Origin: Nereocystis luetkeana
Lineage: Eukaryota; Sar; Phaeophyceae; Laminariales; Laminariaceae
Direction of reading: 5' to 3'
NCBI GenBank assembly: GCA_031213475.1
Contig: JARUPZ010000004.1
Location: forward strand, 6,023,169-6,087,168
Length of the DNA stretch: 64,000 nucleotides
Of the stretch, positions 31,651 to 42,157 are shown piece by piece. The translations under genes and the position numbers were made by a program. The number at the start of each line of letters is the position of its first letter. Position 1 is the stretch's first letter. A model generated the notes under the pieces. The model made no database searches, was not told the origin of the DNA, and saw only the letters and a program-made list of their open reading frames with translations.

Positions 31651-34339
31651 TCAACTGATTGGGTTTCTGTCTCTTCCGATCTCGATGACCAGGGCCTCTT
31701 CGATCCCCCGCCTGCCCCGTCCCCTCCTTCCCCCTCCCCGCCCGCCCCGACCGACCGGCGACTGTCGCCGTCTGCCTTCGTCCCCATTCCCATCGCCAAT
31801 ATCATCCCCACCCCTATTCCCATTCCCATCTCCGTCTACCATGGTGGCAGAAGCACCCCCCGAAGAGGCAGAAGCACCAGCAGCAGCAGAAGCAGCAGAA
31901 ACAGCGTCGGTAGAACCAGTAGAGGCGGTGGTAGAGCAGGTAGAGCCATCAGTACGAGCAGCAGAGGCCACAGCAGCAGAAGCAGCAGCAGCAACAGCAG
32001 CAGAAGCAGCAGAAGCAGCAGCAGAAGCAGCAGCAGAAGCAGAAGAAGCAGCAGCACCACCAGCTGCATCAGCAGTAGCGCCAGCAGCGCCGGGAGAAGA
32101 AGCAGCGGCAGCGCGCTGGTACAGGCCGGGTAGGTACGCGCGGTAGGCCGGCATGTACCTCGAGCAGAAGTCACGGACTTCGTCCTCGGACATTCCCGGC
32201 CGCCCGGCCTCCCGCATGCGACGCTCTGCCTCAGCTCGCCACTCGAAGACCGTCCCCGGATCGGCCGTCTAATTTCGTCGGGGGAGGAGGCGGGGGGGAG
32301 GGGGACGAAAAGAGTAAAATGCGTGTGGAAATCGGCCCACACAACATCAAAATAAAGACCAAGAAAAGAGCTGAACCGAACCGAACCGAACCGGACTGAG
32401 CCGAACCAAGCCGAACCGAGCGGAACCGACAAACCGAACCGGACCGAACCGAACCGAATCGAACCGAACCGAATCGAGAAGAAAAGAGACGAGCCGAACT
32501 AAGCCGAGCCCAAGAGTCCCAAATGGAAGCGGATATACACGAACACTACATTGCCTGCCAGAGTAGTGATATTCTAGAAAAGAGCGTCAACACAAAACGA
32601 ACAGAACTAAAAAATCTCCGGACTTCGTAACAGGTTTATTAACAAAAACAAAAAACCTTTGAGGAGCGACGACGACCTCAAGTTCGCAGCGAGGGCCAGC
32701 AACGATGAAAAAAAGAAAAGGAAAAAACAAAATGCGGCCCCACCCACTCGTTTTCGGCGCTGACATCCATATGGAATAAAAAAGAAAGTACGTACAAGGT
32801 GCTGAAATCCTCCCATCACCCGGTTCTTAGTGTACAGAACATGCAGCGCACCGCTTCATGCGACTCGTTGAACGCCTGACGTGCGCTTCGCGCTTGATGT
32901 AGAGCAAAAGGCAACGTCTGCGAGGTCGATGAAAACCCGACGTGCTCTGTCCCGGCATTGCGGGGACGCGAGGGTCTATCGGTTCATACGACCAGGGCCA
33001 TGCACGGATGACAAATACCGACTACAAACGATACGCCCGCACCTACCTTCAGGACCAGCCACGCGTCGACCTCGTCGTGCAGCTCCGAGTAGCCCTTCAG
33101 AAAGTCGTTCACGACGCCGAGACCGCTAGAGACGGCGCCAGCGCTCCCACCGGTGCCCATTCCTTTTGGTTTATGGCAGCAGCGGCAGCGGCAGCAGTAG
33201 TAGCAGCAGCGGCAGCGGCAGCAGTAGTAGCAGCAGCAGCAGCGGCAGCAGTAGTGGCAGCAGCAGCAGCGGCGGCAGCAGTAGTAGCAGCAGCAGCGGC
33301 GGCAGCAGTAGTAGCAGCAGCAGCGGCAGCAGTAGTAGCAGCAGCAGCGGCAGCAGAAGTAGCAGCAGCAGCGGCAGCAGTAGTAGCAGCAGCAGCAGCA
33401 GCAGCAGTAGCGACGGAACGGGAGAGACAAGAAGTGGTCAGCAACCAAAACACGCTCCGTATAAACAAATACGCAGGGGGGCGGCCTTACTGGGCGCCGA
33501 CGCGTGCTATGATGCGACAGGGGTATGCTGTACTCATCACATTTTTTTGTCAAAATCTCTTTCATGACGAGCGGAGCTCTTCAAACACCACACCACGCCA
33601 TACCACACCATACCATACCCGTCCCGGCAACGTCTACGTACATGGATGCGAGGGTCTATGGCCGTACGACTGCGGCCATACATGACAATGACTACACCTC
33701 CCCCTCACCCCCCTTCTCTCCTCCTTCTTCTCTACCCTTCTACTACATACACTAACTCACCTACGCCTTCCCCATCTTTCTCCTCACCCCCCCCCCTCCT
33801 CTGGAGCGGCCAGGAGGACGGGGCTGTCGTCGGGGAGGGCCTCGAATCCCAACATCCACCCCTCCAGCAGTACGATCTCCGGTCGCGCCGACACAACCTC
33901 CCACTCCTCCTCCGGCGCACGGTCCCCCCTTCCCCCCCTCGCCGACTTGTCGTAGCGGGGAATCCGAACTTCCTCCCCCTCCCCCTCCCCCCCCCTTCCC
34001 CCCCGCCTCCTCCTCCTCCTCCTTCTCCAACCTCTCCTCCCCCTCCCCTACCTCTCTGGCGACCACCGGCACCTCGATCGCTGCCACTACTGGCGATGTT
34101 GGGTCTTTCACCGTCGCCGCTACTGCTTTCGCCGTGATTGTTGGGTTTCCACTAGACTCGGGAGGGGCCGGGGGGGGGGAGAAGGGGGGGAGGGATGGCG
34201 AAACATCGTTCCCACCGGTGATATCGCCGCGCCGTTTCAACGCGCGGACCGTTCGGATGGCGAGGTCGAGGTCGTGAGTCCCGGCGTTTCCCCTCACCTG
34301 CAGCAGCGGGTTCGTTGGGTATCTGGCCGCCAGGGCGTC
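31651..34339 (-). CDS. GLYK: D-glycerate 3-kinase, last four exons
   Basis: Minus-strand exons 34,339-34,216, 33,968-33,788, 33,125-33,047 and 32,268-31,651 join in phase to 333 codons plus stop. The product phosphorylates D-glycerate to 3-phosphoglycerate, the last step of photorespiration, in plastids of plants and algae. Plant-type signatures run in order: VRGNAGTHDLDL (residues ~14-25), PRYDKSARGGRGDRAPEEEW (~45-64), EIVLLEGWMLGFEALP (~74-89), VVNDFLKGYSELHDEVDAW (~106-124), TVFEWRAEAERRMREAGRPG and RYMPAYRAYLPGLY (~165-178), and the C-terminal LVIEIGRDRNPI. Between the last two is a 140-residue Ala/Ser/Gly/Arg-rich insertion (DNA 31,696-32,115), absent from plant enzymes. The P-loop and SIDDFYLT-type exons upstream were not found before 39 kb; they may lie beyond a large TE-filled intron or be lost. 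The second exon's acceptor follows a purine, not pyrimidine, tract. Introns carry R4 and a CAG microsatellite. Confidence 0.85.
32368..32478 (+). repeat. (CCGAA)n tract in the last GLYK intron
   Basis: GAACCGAACCGAACCGAACC and variants over about 110 bp. Confidence 0.9.
32815..33015 (+). repeat. R4 copy in the last GLYK intron (opposite to the gene)
   Basis: CGGTTCTTAGTGTACAGAAC...GTGCTCTGTCCCGGCATTGC...GGGCCATGCACGGATGAC. Full length; the tail is not C-rich here and abuts the exon at 33,047. Confidence 0.8.
33175..33415 (+). repeat. (CAG/TAG)n microsatellite in a GLYK intron
   Basis: About 240 bp of GCAGCAGCGGCAGCAGTAGT-type trinucleotides. All six frames stay open for 60 or more codons (poly-Ala, poly-Ser, poly-Cys), which explains the many spurious frames. 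Confidence 0.95.
33618..33712 (+). repeat. R4 fragment in a GLYK intron
   Basis: CCCGTCCCGGCAACG...GGATGCGAGGGTCTATGGCC...CATGACAATGACTACACC, then CCCCC-rich DNA. Confidence 0.75.
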
Positions 34340-34390
34340 CTTGAGAGACGCAAGAGGGCAGGGAGGGAGTTGATAGGCGGAAGTGACGGA

Positions 34391-34430
<40 letters not shown>

Positions 34431-34505
34431 AGGAGGCGTACTCATTCGTTGCTTGTCTTAGTCGTTTGACCATTGACCACGCATCCCTTTCGAGACGGAG
34501 CAGGG
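34391..34505 (-). repeat. R4 copy with ~39-nt poly(C) tail
   Basis: On the plus strand an uninterrupted G run (about 34,391-34,429) leads into GGCGTACTCATTCGTTGCTT...GCATCCCTTTCGAGACGG. On the minus strand this is an R4 3' half ending in GAGTACGCC plus poly(C), upstream of the first GLYK exon found. Confidence 0.85.
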
Positions 34506-34824
34506 TGGGAGGGGGAGGGCGGGAGGGGAGGGGGGATGGAGTGGGAGCAAGGAGGAAGGGGGGGGGGGGGGGAGGAGTGCAGTATTACACTATGTACCAA
34601 TATGGTCGGAAACGTAAGGACCGTTTGGTACTCCCATTAATGTTAAGACGATCCCTATATTTGTGGGCATAGAGTAGATAGGGGTACAGGAGACCGGTCT
34701 TTTGGGGACGCGTCAAGGTCTCTTTAGTTCTTAATACGCTAGTTTTAGTGCGGGGGCGGTTACTCAGGGAGACCAAACCCGCGGTCTTCTATGTACTGTA
34801 GCATTTATAATATTTGTTGTGGGG
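34506..34824. other. G-rich spacer, no gene
   Basis: Another 14-G run at 34,559-34,572, then unrecognised DNA. No upstream GLYK exon seen. Confidence 0.45.
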
Positions 34825-34985
34825 GGCGCACTCCTTTTGTTGCTTGCTTTAGTCATTTGACCATTGACCACGCATCTCTTTCGAGACGGATTGGGGGGGG
34901 GGGGGGGGGGCGTACTCATTTGTTGCTTGCCCTAGTCATTTGACCATTGACCACGCATCCCTTTCGAGACGGAGCACCGTTACTA
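34825..34985 (-). repeat. Two further R4 3' halves with G/C-run ends
   Basis: 34,825-34,890 (GGGGGGCGCACTCCTTTTGT...CATCTCTTTCGAGACGG) and 34,892-34,975 (19-G run, GCGTACTCATTTGTTGCTTG...CATCCCTTTCGAGACGG). They are almost identical to the copy at 34.44 kb, so the three form a short local array. Confidence 0.85.
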
Positions 34986-35029
34986 TTCCTAATAGAGACA
35001 TACCAGGTATCCAACAGTAGGGCGCTCAG

Positions 35030-35215
35030 GGGGGGGGGAGGTATCCACTATCATGCACGGCCGTAGTCGTAGGATGTACTCACTATCATGCGTGGCCGCA
35101 GTCGTATGACCATACAGACCCTCGCATCCCTACAATACCGGGACTGAGCACGTCGGGTTTCACCGACCGGGAAGACATCGCTACATAGCACCAAAAGCGC
35201 CGAAAGGTATCATGG
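35030..35215 (-). repeat. R4 copy, nearly full length
   Basis: G run at 35,030-35,039, then the tail part duplicated (CACTATCATGCACGGCCGTA / CACTATCATGCGTGGCCGCA), GCATCCCTACAATACCGGGA and the TGCTATGTAGCGATGTC part. A second G run follows at 35,214-35,230. Confidence 0.85.
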
Positions 35216-35361
35216 GGGGGGGGGGGGGGGCGTGAAACACCAAAACGCCAGCCGTGGGTACATTATTAACTACTGTACCTGCTATTTATACAGATGTACC
35301 GTACCGTACTTACCTTGCCGTCATACCAGATACCACTGCCCCTAAGCACAAGGCTTGGTTA

Positions 35362-35440
35362 GTACCGCAGTCCCGTTTTGGGGCCAAACCACTCTAATTC
35401 CAAGTGTTTCGTCCCCAAAACGGGACTGCGGTCCTAAAAG
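35362..35440. mobile_element. MITE-B copy 3
   Basis: TACCGCAGTCCCGTTTTGGG...CAAAACGGGACTGCGGTCCT palindrome. The terminal CCCTTTT/TTAA has been lost on the left. Confidence 0.8.
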
Positions 35441-35877
35441 TCCGAATATCCCTGGACAGATTGGTAGTTGATACCAAAGTCTCCCATTCTTCGGGAATAT
35501 CGTCGTGACTTAAATCCCGGGGGGGGGGGGGGGGGGGTCGCAAGCTGAAAAGGAGAGAGCACGGCAGGAGGCGTTCGTTCCTCCTATACCAGCTATATAC
35601 GCGTACTTCGTACGTACGGCAGCCACCGGGCAAAAACGAACAATATGGTTAAAAAAAATACTGCTTGGAAAGCTCAAGCTCAACTATATAGGTCAAAAGA
35701 AAGCAGTCACGGGTTAAAAGTAACCGGGGCGAGCAGGTGACACCGACTAGCCCAAACGAGTTTATAGTTATTTCATACGTTGTTCTATTCAGCGCTCTTA
35801 TTGTTTCGGTAAAATACATTTTCCTTTGCATGCCCATGCGCACCGAACTTTCCACATCTGAGACAATTCTTGAACTA
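35441..35877. other. No gene seen
   Basis: 17-G run at 35,520-35,537. No exon found. Confidence 0.45.
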
Positions 35878-36085
35878 GATCATTTATCATGTAGATAATT
35901 TATCATCTAGATCATCTATCATCTAGATCATCTATCATCTAGATCATCCATCATCTATATCATCTATCATCTAGAACATCTATCATCTAGATCATCAAGT
36001 TCCTCGCCTGCCTTCGTGAGAGGGTGTTCATGATCTGTGTGGTAACAGATCATCCAGATCATCCAGATCATCGTACGTATCATAC
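35878..36085 (+). repeat. Tandem ATCATCTAGATC array, GATC-rich family
   Basis: Units of TCATCTAGATCATCTA repeat about nine times at 35,878-35,995, then a unique CTCGCCTGCCTTCGTGAGAG block and a second short array, CATCCAGATCATCCAGATC. Related blocks occur at 49,141-49,420 and 52,250-52,410. There are no spacers, so this is not a CRISPR. Confidence 0.85.
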
Positions 36086-36116
36086 ATTGATAAATCTGCC
36101 TCGAAGGAACTAGATC

Positions 36117-36383
36117 ATGAAGCGCGGGAACTACTATCTCTGGTCCGTACGAGGCGCGGAACTCTCCCTACTCAAAATACACAATGATGCTACCACGTAC
36201 CCCCCCCCCCCCCTCCCGCTACCCCGCGGTCAACAAAATGTTAATACAAGCCAGCAGCAGAGTCAAATCAACAATCAAAATGACAATTCGCTTCAAACTA
36301 ACACCGCACAGGCAGTAAAACGAGCCGAGGACATCCTGGGCAAGGTCACCAAAAAAGCCGCAGCAAAAGATCTACTGCCGTAG
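36117..36383 (+). CDS. Hypothetical 88-aa Gln/Asn-rich ORF
   Basis: ATG at 36,117 to TAG at 36,381-36,383. The middle is Gln/Asn/Ser-rich and the tail is a charged helix (AVKRAEDILGKVTKKAAAKD). It is not made of simple repeats apart from a short C run. It may be the end of a spliced gene rather than a stand-alone ORF. No family recognised. Confidence 0.25.
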   Translation: MKRGNYYLWSVRGAELSLLKIHNDATTYPPPPLPLPRGQQNVNTSQQQSQINNQNDNSLQTNTAQAVKRAEDILGKVTKKAAAKDLLP

Positions 36384-36477
36384 TGCGTCCAGCTCTCTTC
36401 TAAGCGGAGCGGGCAGGCGCAGTTACTTCTTCCGCAATTGATTCTTGCGCAATTAATTGTTCCGCAATTAATTGACG

Positions 36478-36612
36478 CGGGGAGTCGACGAGGGAAGAAA
36501 AAGCTGAAGCCTTCTTCTCGCGGCGCAAACGAAGGCACTAACCGCACGAGTGGGATGAGGGAGGAGGAGGAGAGCCTGCTGTATATATGACCCCCGGATC
36601 TGACTCACGACT
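36478..36612 (+). mobile_element. SINE1 body fragment
   Basis: GAGTCGACGAGGGAAGAAAA, GAAGGCAC and GAGAGCCTGCT...CCCCGGATCTGACTCACGAC align with the SINE1 body. The tRNA head is replaced by CGCAATTAATTG repeats at 36,432-36,475. Confidence 0.7.
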
Positions 36613-37486
36613 ACTATAGAAGGGAAAGAACAAAAAGTGTGGGCAGGCGGGGCACGCAGGACACCTTATTTCATCTGTCGGGTTCAAACCAATGCACTAA
36701 GGCGAAGACTAATACCACGGTGAACGGGAAGAAAAGCAAAAAAACAAACAAACATACAAACAAACAAACAAACAAACAGGGAAAACGTACAAGAAAAATA
36801 AGGGAAAAAAAAAAAATGCCAGGAATATAATAAAAAAATTGTGAAATACCATCAGCCCCCCCACCCGCAGAACGGCCCCAGTGCTGGGGGGGATGACCCT
36901 ACAATTAATAGTTGCAGTAATAAGATTGCCAAGGGTCATCCTCCCTTGATAGACGCAGTGTACTTCATCGCACCTTCCTTCCGATCACCCCAATGTGTGC
37001 TCCCGGTGTGTACTCGTGCGTGTATATGATCTACTGCTGTATGAACAGCTCATGCTGCCGGGTGTAACCTGTGACCTGCCTGATGATCTACATGGGGATA
37101 TATTTCCCTGGGTTGGATCTGCTGTACTGCTGCTGTACAGGCCAGGCCCGTGCGCAACAACTCACAACCGCGGGCTACGCTACGATCTACATGATCTACG
37201 TAGATCACGATCTTTCCGACGCGCGTAATCTTTCGAACGTGCCTTTCTTTGGAGCAGATACTGACAGTAGTTGTGACAATTTCAAACGCGATAGCAGCGT
37301 AGTGAGGTATACTACCAGGGACGCATGACATTACAACTTCAGACGTGCGCTTCTTCCAACTGTTTTGGTTGTTGATGTTGTTTCTGTTGTTGTCGTTTTC
37401 GCTTTTCATTTTGTTTTTCAGGGTTGTCGAAAGGCGGGAACATAAACGCGAACTTGATGCCGGAAAAAAAAACGTATGGCAGACTG
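36613..37486. other. No gene; GATC-rich family copy at 37,040-37,230
   Basis: Contains GATGATCTACATGGGGAT...TGGGTTGGATCTGCTG, related to 38,395-38,450 and 52,270-52,340. A (CAAA)n tract lies at 36,740-36,778. Confidence 0.5.
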
Positions 37487-37576
37487 CAGATCAGTCCCGT
37501 TTGGGGGACAAACCAGTCGAATTCTAAATAGTTTGTCCCCAACACGGGCTGACTGCGGTTTGCCCTGAAGGGTTAA
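37487..37576. mobile_element. MITE-B copy 4
   Basis: CAGTCCCGTTTGGGGGACAA...GTCCCCAACACGGGCTGACT, ending GAAGGG followed by TTAA (37,573-37,576). Confidence 0.75.
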
Positions 37577-37762
37577 GGCTGCACTCCCGTTTCGGGTAGA
37601 AATTACTTGAAATTAGACTGAGATATTTGGTTGTGTGCACTGCAGCGGTAAAACAGGGTTAGCACCCATGCACGTGCGTAGACGCCTGCAAAACAGATCA
37701 CGCAATAATACCAAGCCGCACGTACATATAATATACTTCGTATATATATGTATATACCTGGT

Positions 37763-37868
37763 ATGACGGGGGACCATACTTAATAGGATCTATGGTACAC
37801 ACAATTACCTGTATATTTCCGTATTGTTACTATTAATATTTGGTCCTATTTACTATGGTCCTCCGAAA
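37763..37868. mobile_element. MITE-A copy 1 (Tc1/mariner-like)
   Basis: ACGGGGGACCATACTTAATA...TTGGTCCTATTTACTATGGT inverted ends with a ~55-bp centre. This is the leftmost member of a family with copies from here to 60 kb. Confidence 0.8.
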
Positions 37869-39289
37869 TATATATACCCGTAAAAAAGCGTGGCAGCGGG
37901 TTATAGGCCCACGGTAAAAAGTTTCAAAACAATCAACAGCGGTCAATCAAGGCAAAAACAACTAAAATCGAGTCAGCAAGCAAGCACCACCCCACCCCAA
38001 CCCACACACACCACCCCACACCACACCACAGCAATAAATCAACGCGACAAAAAAAAAGACGCGTCGGAGTGATCAATCAATTTTCCACATAATAAATTGA
38101 ATCTGTTTACCAGGGCTTCCAGGGGAAAGATGATTCCTGTTCTGTACCAGATACCAGGTTTCATTCCCCCCGGTGACAATATGTCCCGAAATGTAAGGAA
38201 CCGTATGTTTTCATATTTATGCTTGAACCATCCCTGTATTTCCGGACGTAGTGGTATTTACTACCTCTCCGTCCCGCAATATACTCACCGTTTGGTTTAA
38301 CAATTAGTGTAAGACCGTTGCCTATATAATGGGCCAGAATGGTAAAACCGTACTGGTACCTGGTAGTTCGGATGGGATCCGCATGCACACTCCGCATGAT
38401 CTGCTATAAGGGCATGCCTCCCTGGGATGGATCTGTACACACACAGATCCTGTATCTGTGCTGTTACCGGGGGGACAGAACAATCAGGACCAAATACATA
38501 CACATATGCTCTGATAAAAATACCAGTATAGGGAGGGTGCCTCCATTGGTGGTGTCGGCCTTGTCGTAGTGTTGGACGGGGTTGGCCGAGGCCTTGACGT
38601 GCACGTCTTCTTTCGTGATATGTGGCGAGGAGGTGCCTCCACAAGCCTCCCTCGCGTCTCGCAAGGAGAGAGCTCATACCGCTTGTGAGAGTGCGGGTCC
38701 TTCTCCGAATGTCAACCATTTTCTTGCTCCCCTGGCGCGTTCGGAACTCATGGCCCGAACGTCAACCATTTTATGAAGGTCCATCAGTGATGGCGGATCT
38801 CACAGACCGGACGTTGGTTGACGTTTCTTCATGGTTGGCACTTGAGATCGGAGATTGGCGGTATCTACGTGCCCTGTCCTCCACAATTATGTTTTTTCGT
38901 AAAAATACTGGAATGTATGGGCGTGTGCGTACATGTTGCTGGAATGTACAGGATTTTGTGTACATGATGCTGGAATGTATAGTTTTTTTTGTTTTTTGTG
39001 TACATGCTGGGGTCCTGATCACCGCCGTTACCACGGTCCTCCGTAACCCACAAAAATCCTGCATCTGCACGACAAGGATCCAGCACGGCATACCATAACG
39101 GCAGGTTACGATCTATCTTTGTAGATGATCTATTGAGCTAGATGATCTGTAGATGATCTGCTGTGAAGAGCAGTGTTTATTTAGGTCGTGATTCGTTCGA
39201 CGCGTGCAACAAGCAGTACGACCTCTCCCTCGGAGGCCACGAAAAACCAGCAGCACCAACAAAATGCTGCGAGTGCGAGTACGGCCGTG
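37869..39289. other. Repeat-derived DNA, no supported gene
   Basis: (CACCAC)-rich patch at 37,986-38,030 and a GATC-family piece at 38,385-38,470. A minus-strand open stretch at about 38,527-38,660 (HITKEDVHVKASANPVQHYD) looks protein-like but has no family or splice partner. Three copies of a ~20-bp unit (TGTACATG.TGCTGGAATGTA) lie at 38,908-39,010. Confidence 0.4.
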
Positions 39290-39410
39290 GTGGTGGTCCC
39301 TCTATTAATGCCGGGTGAAAATTGCCGGTCGCATGCTGTACGTGGCGCCTGGAGAATCGCATCGCACATATGGGGGATTGACAGGGCTTGGCGGTGTGTT
39401 GAGAGTAGTG
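39290..39410 (+). repeat. R3 fragment
   Basis: GTGGTCCCTC..GCCGGGTGAAAATTGCCGGTCGCATGC...CCTGGAGAATCGCATCGCAC aligns with R3 at 18.36 and 51.73 kb, with TATTAAT where the others read TA-containing sequence. Confidence 0.5.
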
Positions 39411-39456
39411 CCGGATGCTATCACGGGGACCATAGCTATAAGGACCGCGTGGGGGG

Positions 39457-39890
39457 GTGGTGATGTTTTTTCTTCTGAACCCCGATGCCGAGGAGTTCAT
39501 CCCTCAGGCGGGACGGGTACATCACCACAGCAGAGAGCGCTACGTGGGCAGCCGGTGGAGTGGAGAGACTGACCACAGCGTGGGTATGCATGCACGACAG
39601 GGAGGAAATGAGTGTCGGCGTGGGTTGGGACGGCTGCACCCAGCCAACTGGAAACCAAGGCGCGTACCGGGCTACGAAACGGATAGCCACTTTCGCCATA
39701 GAGAAGAAGAAGAAAAAAAACAAAAGAATAAAAAAAGGCGGGGACGAGCCTCACGTCGGCTGGCAAAGAAAGCAGCACGCGAGGCTCGTAAGAGACAGAA
39801 GGAGGCACTTGTGGCGGTAGCGACCTACAATGTGCGCACCCTGGCTGTAAAGGGGAAGACGAGCGCGTACTGGCGAAGGGACGGCAACTC
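39457..39890 (+). pseudogene. LINE leader and start of the endonuclease domain
   Basis: The frame at 39,457-40,017 carries a Lys/Arg-rich stretch (EEEEKKQKNKKRRGRASRRL) and then VAVATYNVRTLAVKGK, the first strand of the APE endonuclease with its catalytic Asn. The domain continues in another frame from about 39,870, so a short deletion or frameshift lies between. Confidence 0.7.
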
Positions 39891-40830
39891 GGCTGTGACT
39901 TCATTGGCTTGCAGGAAACTCGGAGGCCCGGCAGCACGACGTTTCGTGCGGCAGGGTATCGCGTTTACTGTTCAGGACATGAAAAAACAGCTACCAGGCA
40001 AGGGGTGTGCGGAGTAGGCCTAGCTGTCAAGGAATCGTTGTGCAGTAAGTCTGTGTACACTCATCAGTTAGTTGACGAGCGGCTAATGTCTACTGGTATG
40101 CGCTTTGAGTTGGCTGGTAAATGCGAGGCAGTCAATTTCGTCGTCGCGTATGCTCCAACTCATTGTACCAAGGACGCCGCACTGAAACGTATAATCTGGC
40201 AGAAGCTGGAGGACTTGGTGGAAAAGATCCCGACGAAAAAGTGTCTGTTTGTACTGATGGATGCCAACGCGCGAACTGGACAGAGGAAGGAAGGGTGCGG
40301 TGATGAAAGTAGAGTGCTGGGAGTGTATGGACGTGATGTTTGTAACGAAAATGGCAGACGGCTCCTGTCGTTCGCCACCAACTGCAAGTTAGCTCTCACC
40401 AACACGTTTTTCAGCACGCGCAAGGGTGGGATATCGCATGCACACAACGGCACCAGCCCGAATGACCGTAAGCGAATCGACTACATCCTAACCCGTCAAG
40501 CCCACCGACCTAGAGTACAAGATGCTACAGTTGTCCCACAGCCTCCTGCCCCAGCTAAGGCTGACTCAGACCATAACATCTTGTATATCAAAGTCCGACT
40601 CGGTGGCCACTTTGCGCCCAACAGACAAGTACGTAGACCGACAAAACGCCGAGAGTTCGACAGGCAGCTTTTTATGTCCGATGGAAAGTGTCGTGAACGA
40701 GTAGTCGCCAGGGTCATTTCCACTCTCAACCAGCCTATCCAGCCCCGAAATACGTCTGGTATGGTTGAGTTTTTCACTACGGCTATTATTGATGCGGTCG
40801 AAAAAGAGGTACCACCCCCTGCACGTTGCC
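39873..40830 (+). pseudogene. LINE APE-type endonuclease domain
   Basis: After the shift: GCDFIGLQETRRPG (catalytic Glu), VNFVVAYAPT, FVLMDANARTG (D-x-N), KRIDYILTRQ and a closing SDHNILYIKVRL (S-D-H). All the main catalytic motifs of the endonuclease/exonuclease/phosphatase fold are present. Role: nicks target DNA to prime reverse transcription. Confidence 0.85.
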
Positions 40831-41200
40831 ACCGCAGACATGGATGGTGTGAGTACCGAAACCTTGGCCGCATTCATACCAGCATGGACATCGAGGGAGG
40901 ATGCACGGCAATTTTTGCGTGCTCACCCCCGGGATAGAACCGCGTGGAAGATACTGAGATCTGTGTGTGCGAACCTGCAGAAGGGGATTACCGCAGGACT
41001 GCATGCGTACTTCGAAGCGTACCTTGCCGAAACCGAACGACTCCTAGCGAACAACGACCAGAGAGGCTTTTACAAGCACCTTAAGAGTACGGTAGGATTG
41101 GAAGGGACAAAAGCGAGGAGCGAACAGTTCATTAGGGACAAGAATAGCACGCTCTTACGGGAAAAGGTGCGAATTCGTGACCGATGGGCGGGGTTTTTTC
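40830..41200 (+). pseudogene. LINE linker between endonuclease and reverse transcriptase
   Basis: Frame 1 (ORF 40,765-41,274): helical linker ending [10 protein letters not shown]. The match then continues as HKLLNTKS in frame 2, so the break lies at the T6 run near 41,190, a homopolymer one base off. Confidence 0.75.
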
Positions 41201-42157
41201 CACAAACTCTTGAACACGAAGTCGCTGAAACTCGATCCCACGATCATCGACCTCTTGCCACCGCGACCGCCTAAACTGTCGCTTGAAGATGAACCATCCA
41301 TGGACGAGATGACAAAAGCACTAAAGGGGATGTCAAATTCGAAAGCTGCCGGGCCAGATGGTCTCCCGGCTGAACTCCTAAAAATCGACCACCCGGCATT
41401 CGCTCAGTGCTTTCACAACATCCTTGTCACTGTTTGGTTAACTGGAGAAGTCCCCCAGGAATGGAAAGATGCGACCATCAGGGTATTTCACAAAAAGAAG
41501 GACCGAGCTGACTGCAACAACTACCGAGGGATTTCGCTTGTTGCCCACGCAGGCAAAGTTTTGTTGAAAATCGTCGCGTCCCGCCTCAGCAACTATTGCG
41601 AGACCGAGGAACTACTCCCTGAGGAACAGTGCGGCTTCCGCCCCGCACGATCAACGATTGATATGTTGTTCGTCGTGCGCCGGTTGCAAAAGCTCGGACG
41701 ACAGAGGAAAATCCCCTTGTACGTGTGCTTCATCGATCTGCAGAAAGCGTACGACTCTGTCGACCGAGAGCTGTTATGGAACGGACTCACACGCTTTGGC
41801 GCACCAATCAAGATGTTGAGAATTATCCGTAATTTCCACGATGGCATGCGGGCTCGCGTGCGTACTGATGACGGCGAGCACTCGGAATGGTTTGATGTCA
41901 CGCAGGGGCTGCGGCGAGGCTGTGTACTATCACCGTTACTGTTCAACTTATTCTTCGCTGCAGCGTTACACGTCGTACTAGTACGCTTCAGCCAAGACGA
42001 AGCCATCGTAAGGGATTTGGTCCAACTCAGTGATGCTGGAGTAGTTCGAACAGAGAAGCAGGAGCCGTTGGCGTGCGTGCGAAGGGCTGTATGGGGCATG
42101 TTGTACGCCGATGATGCAGGAATGTCTCGAAGTCGGCCTACGGGCTCGCGAAAATGA
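41177..42157 (+). pseudogene. LINE reverse transcriptase domain
   Basis: Hallmarks in order: [37 protein letters not shown] with [37 protein letters not shown] (first Asp), [17 protein letters not shown], and GMLYADDAG (Y-A-D-D active site). The frame stops soon after YADD at 42,155. The continuation is in frame 1. Confidence 0.9.

Noticed and set aside
31192-32133. 313-codon plus-strand ORF
   Set aside because: First half is the CCGTACC minisatellite; second half is the antisense of the GLYK Ala-rich coding repeat.
32984-33685. Poly-Ala, poly-Ser and poly-Cys ORFs on both strands
   Set aside because: All six frames are open because of the CAG/TAG microsatellite. The only real coding here is the 79-nt GLYK exon at 33,047-33,125.
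33920-33940. Frameshift in the GLYK exon at the G7AAG6 run
   Set aside because: A careful count of the runs (7 G, AA, 6 G on the minus strand) keeps PRYDKSARGGRGDRAPEEEW in one frame. The apparent shift was my own miscount.
35878-35995. CRISPR-like regular repeats
   Set aside because: Repeats abut without unique spacers, the unit length drifts and the context is eukaryotic.
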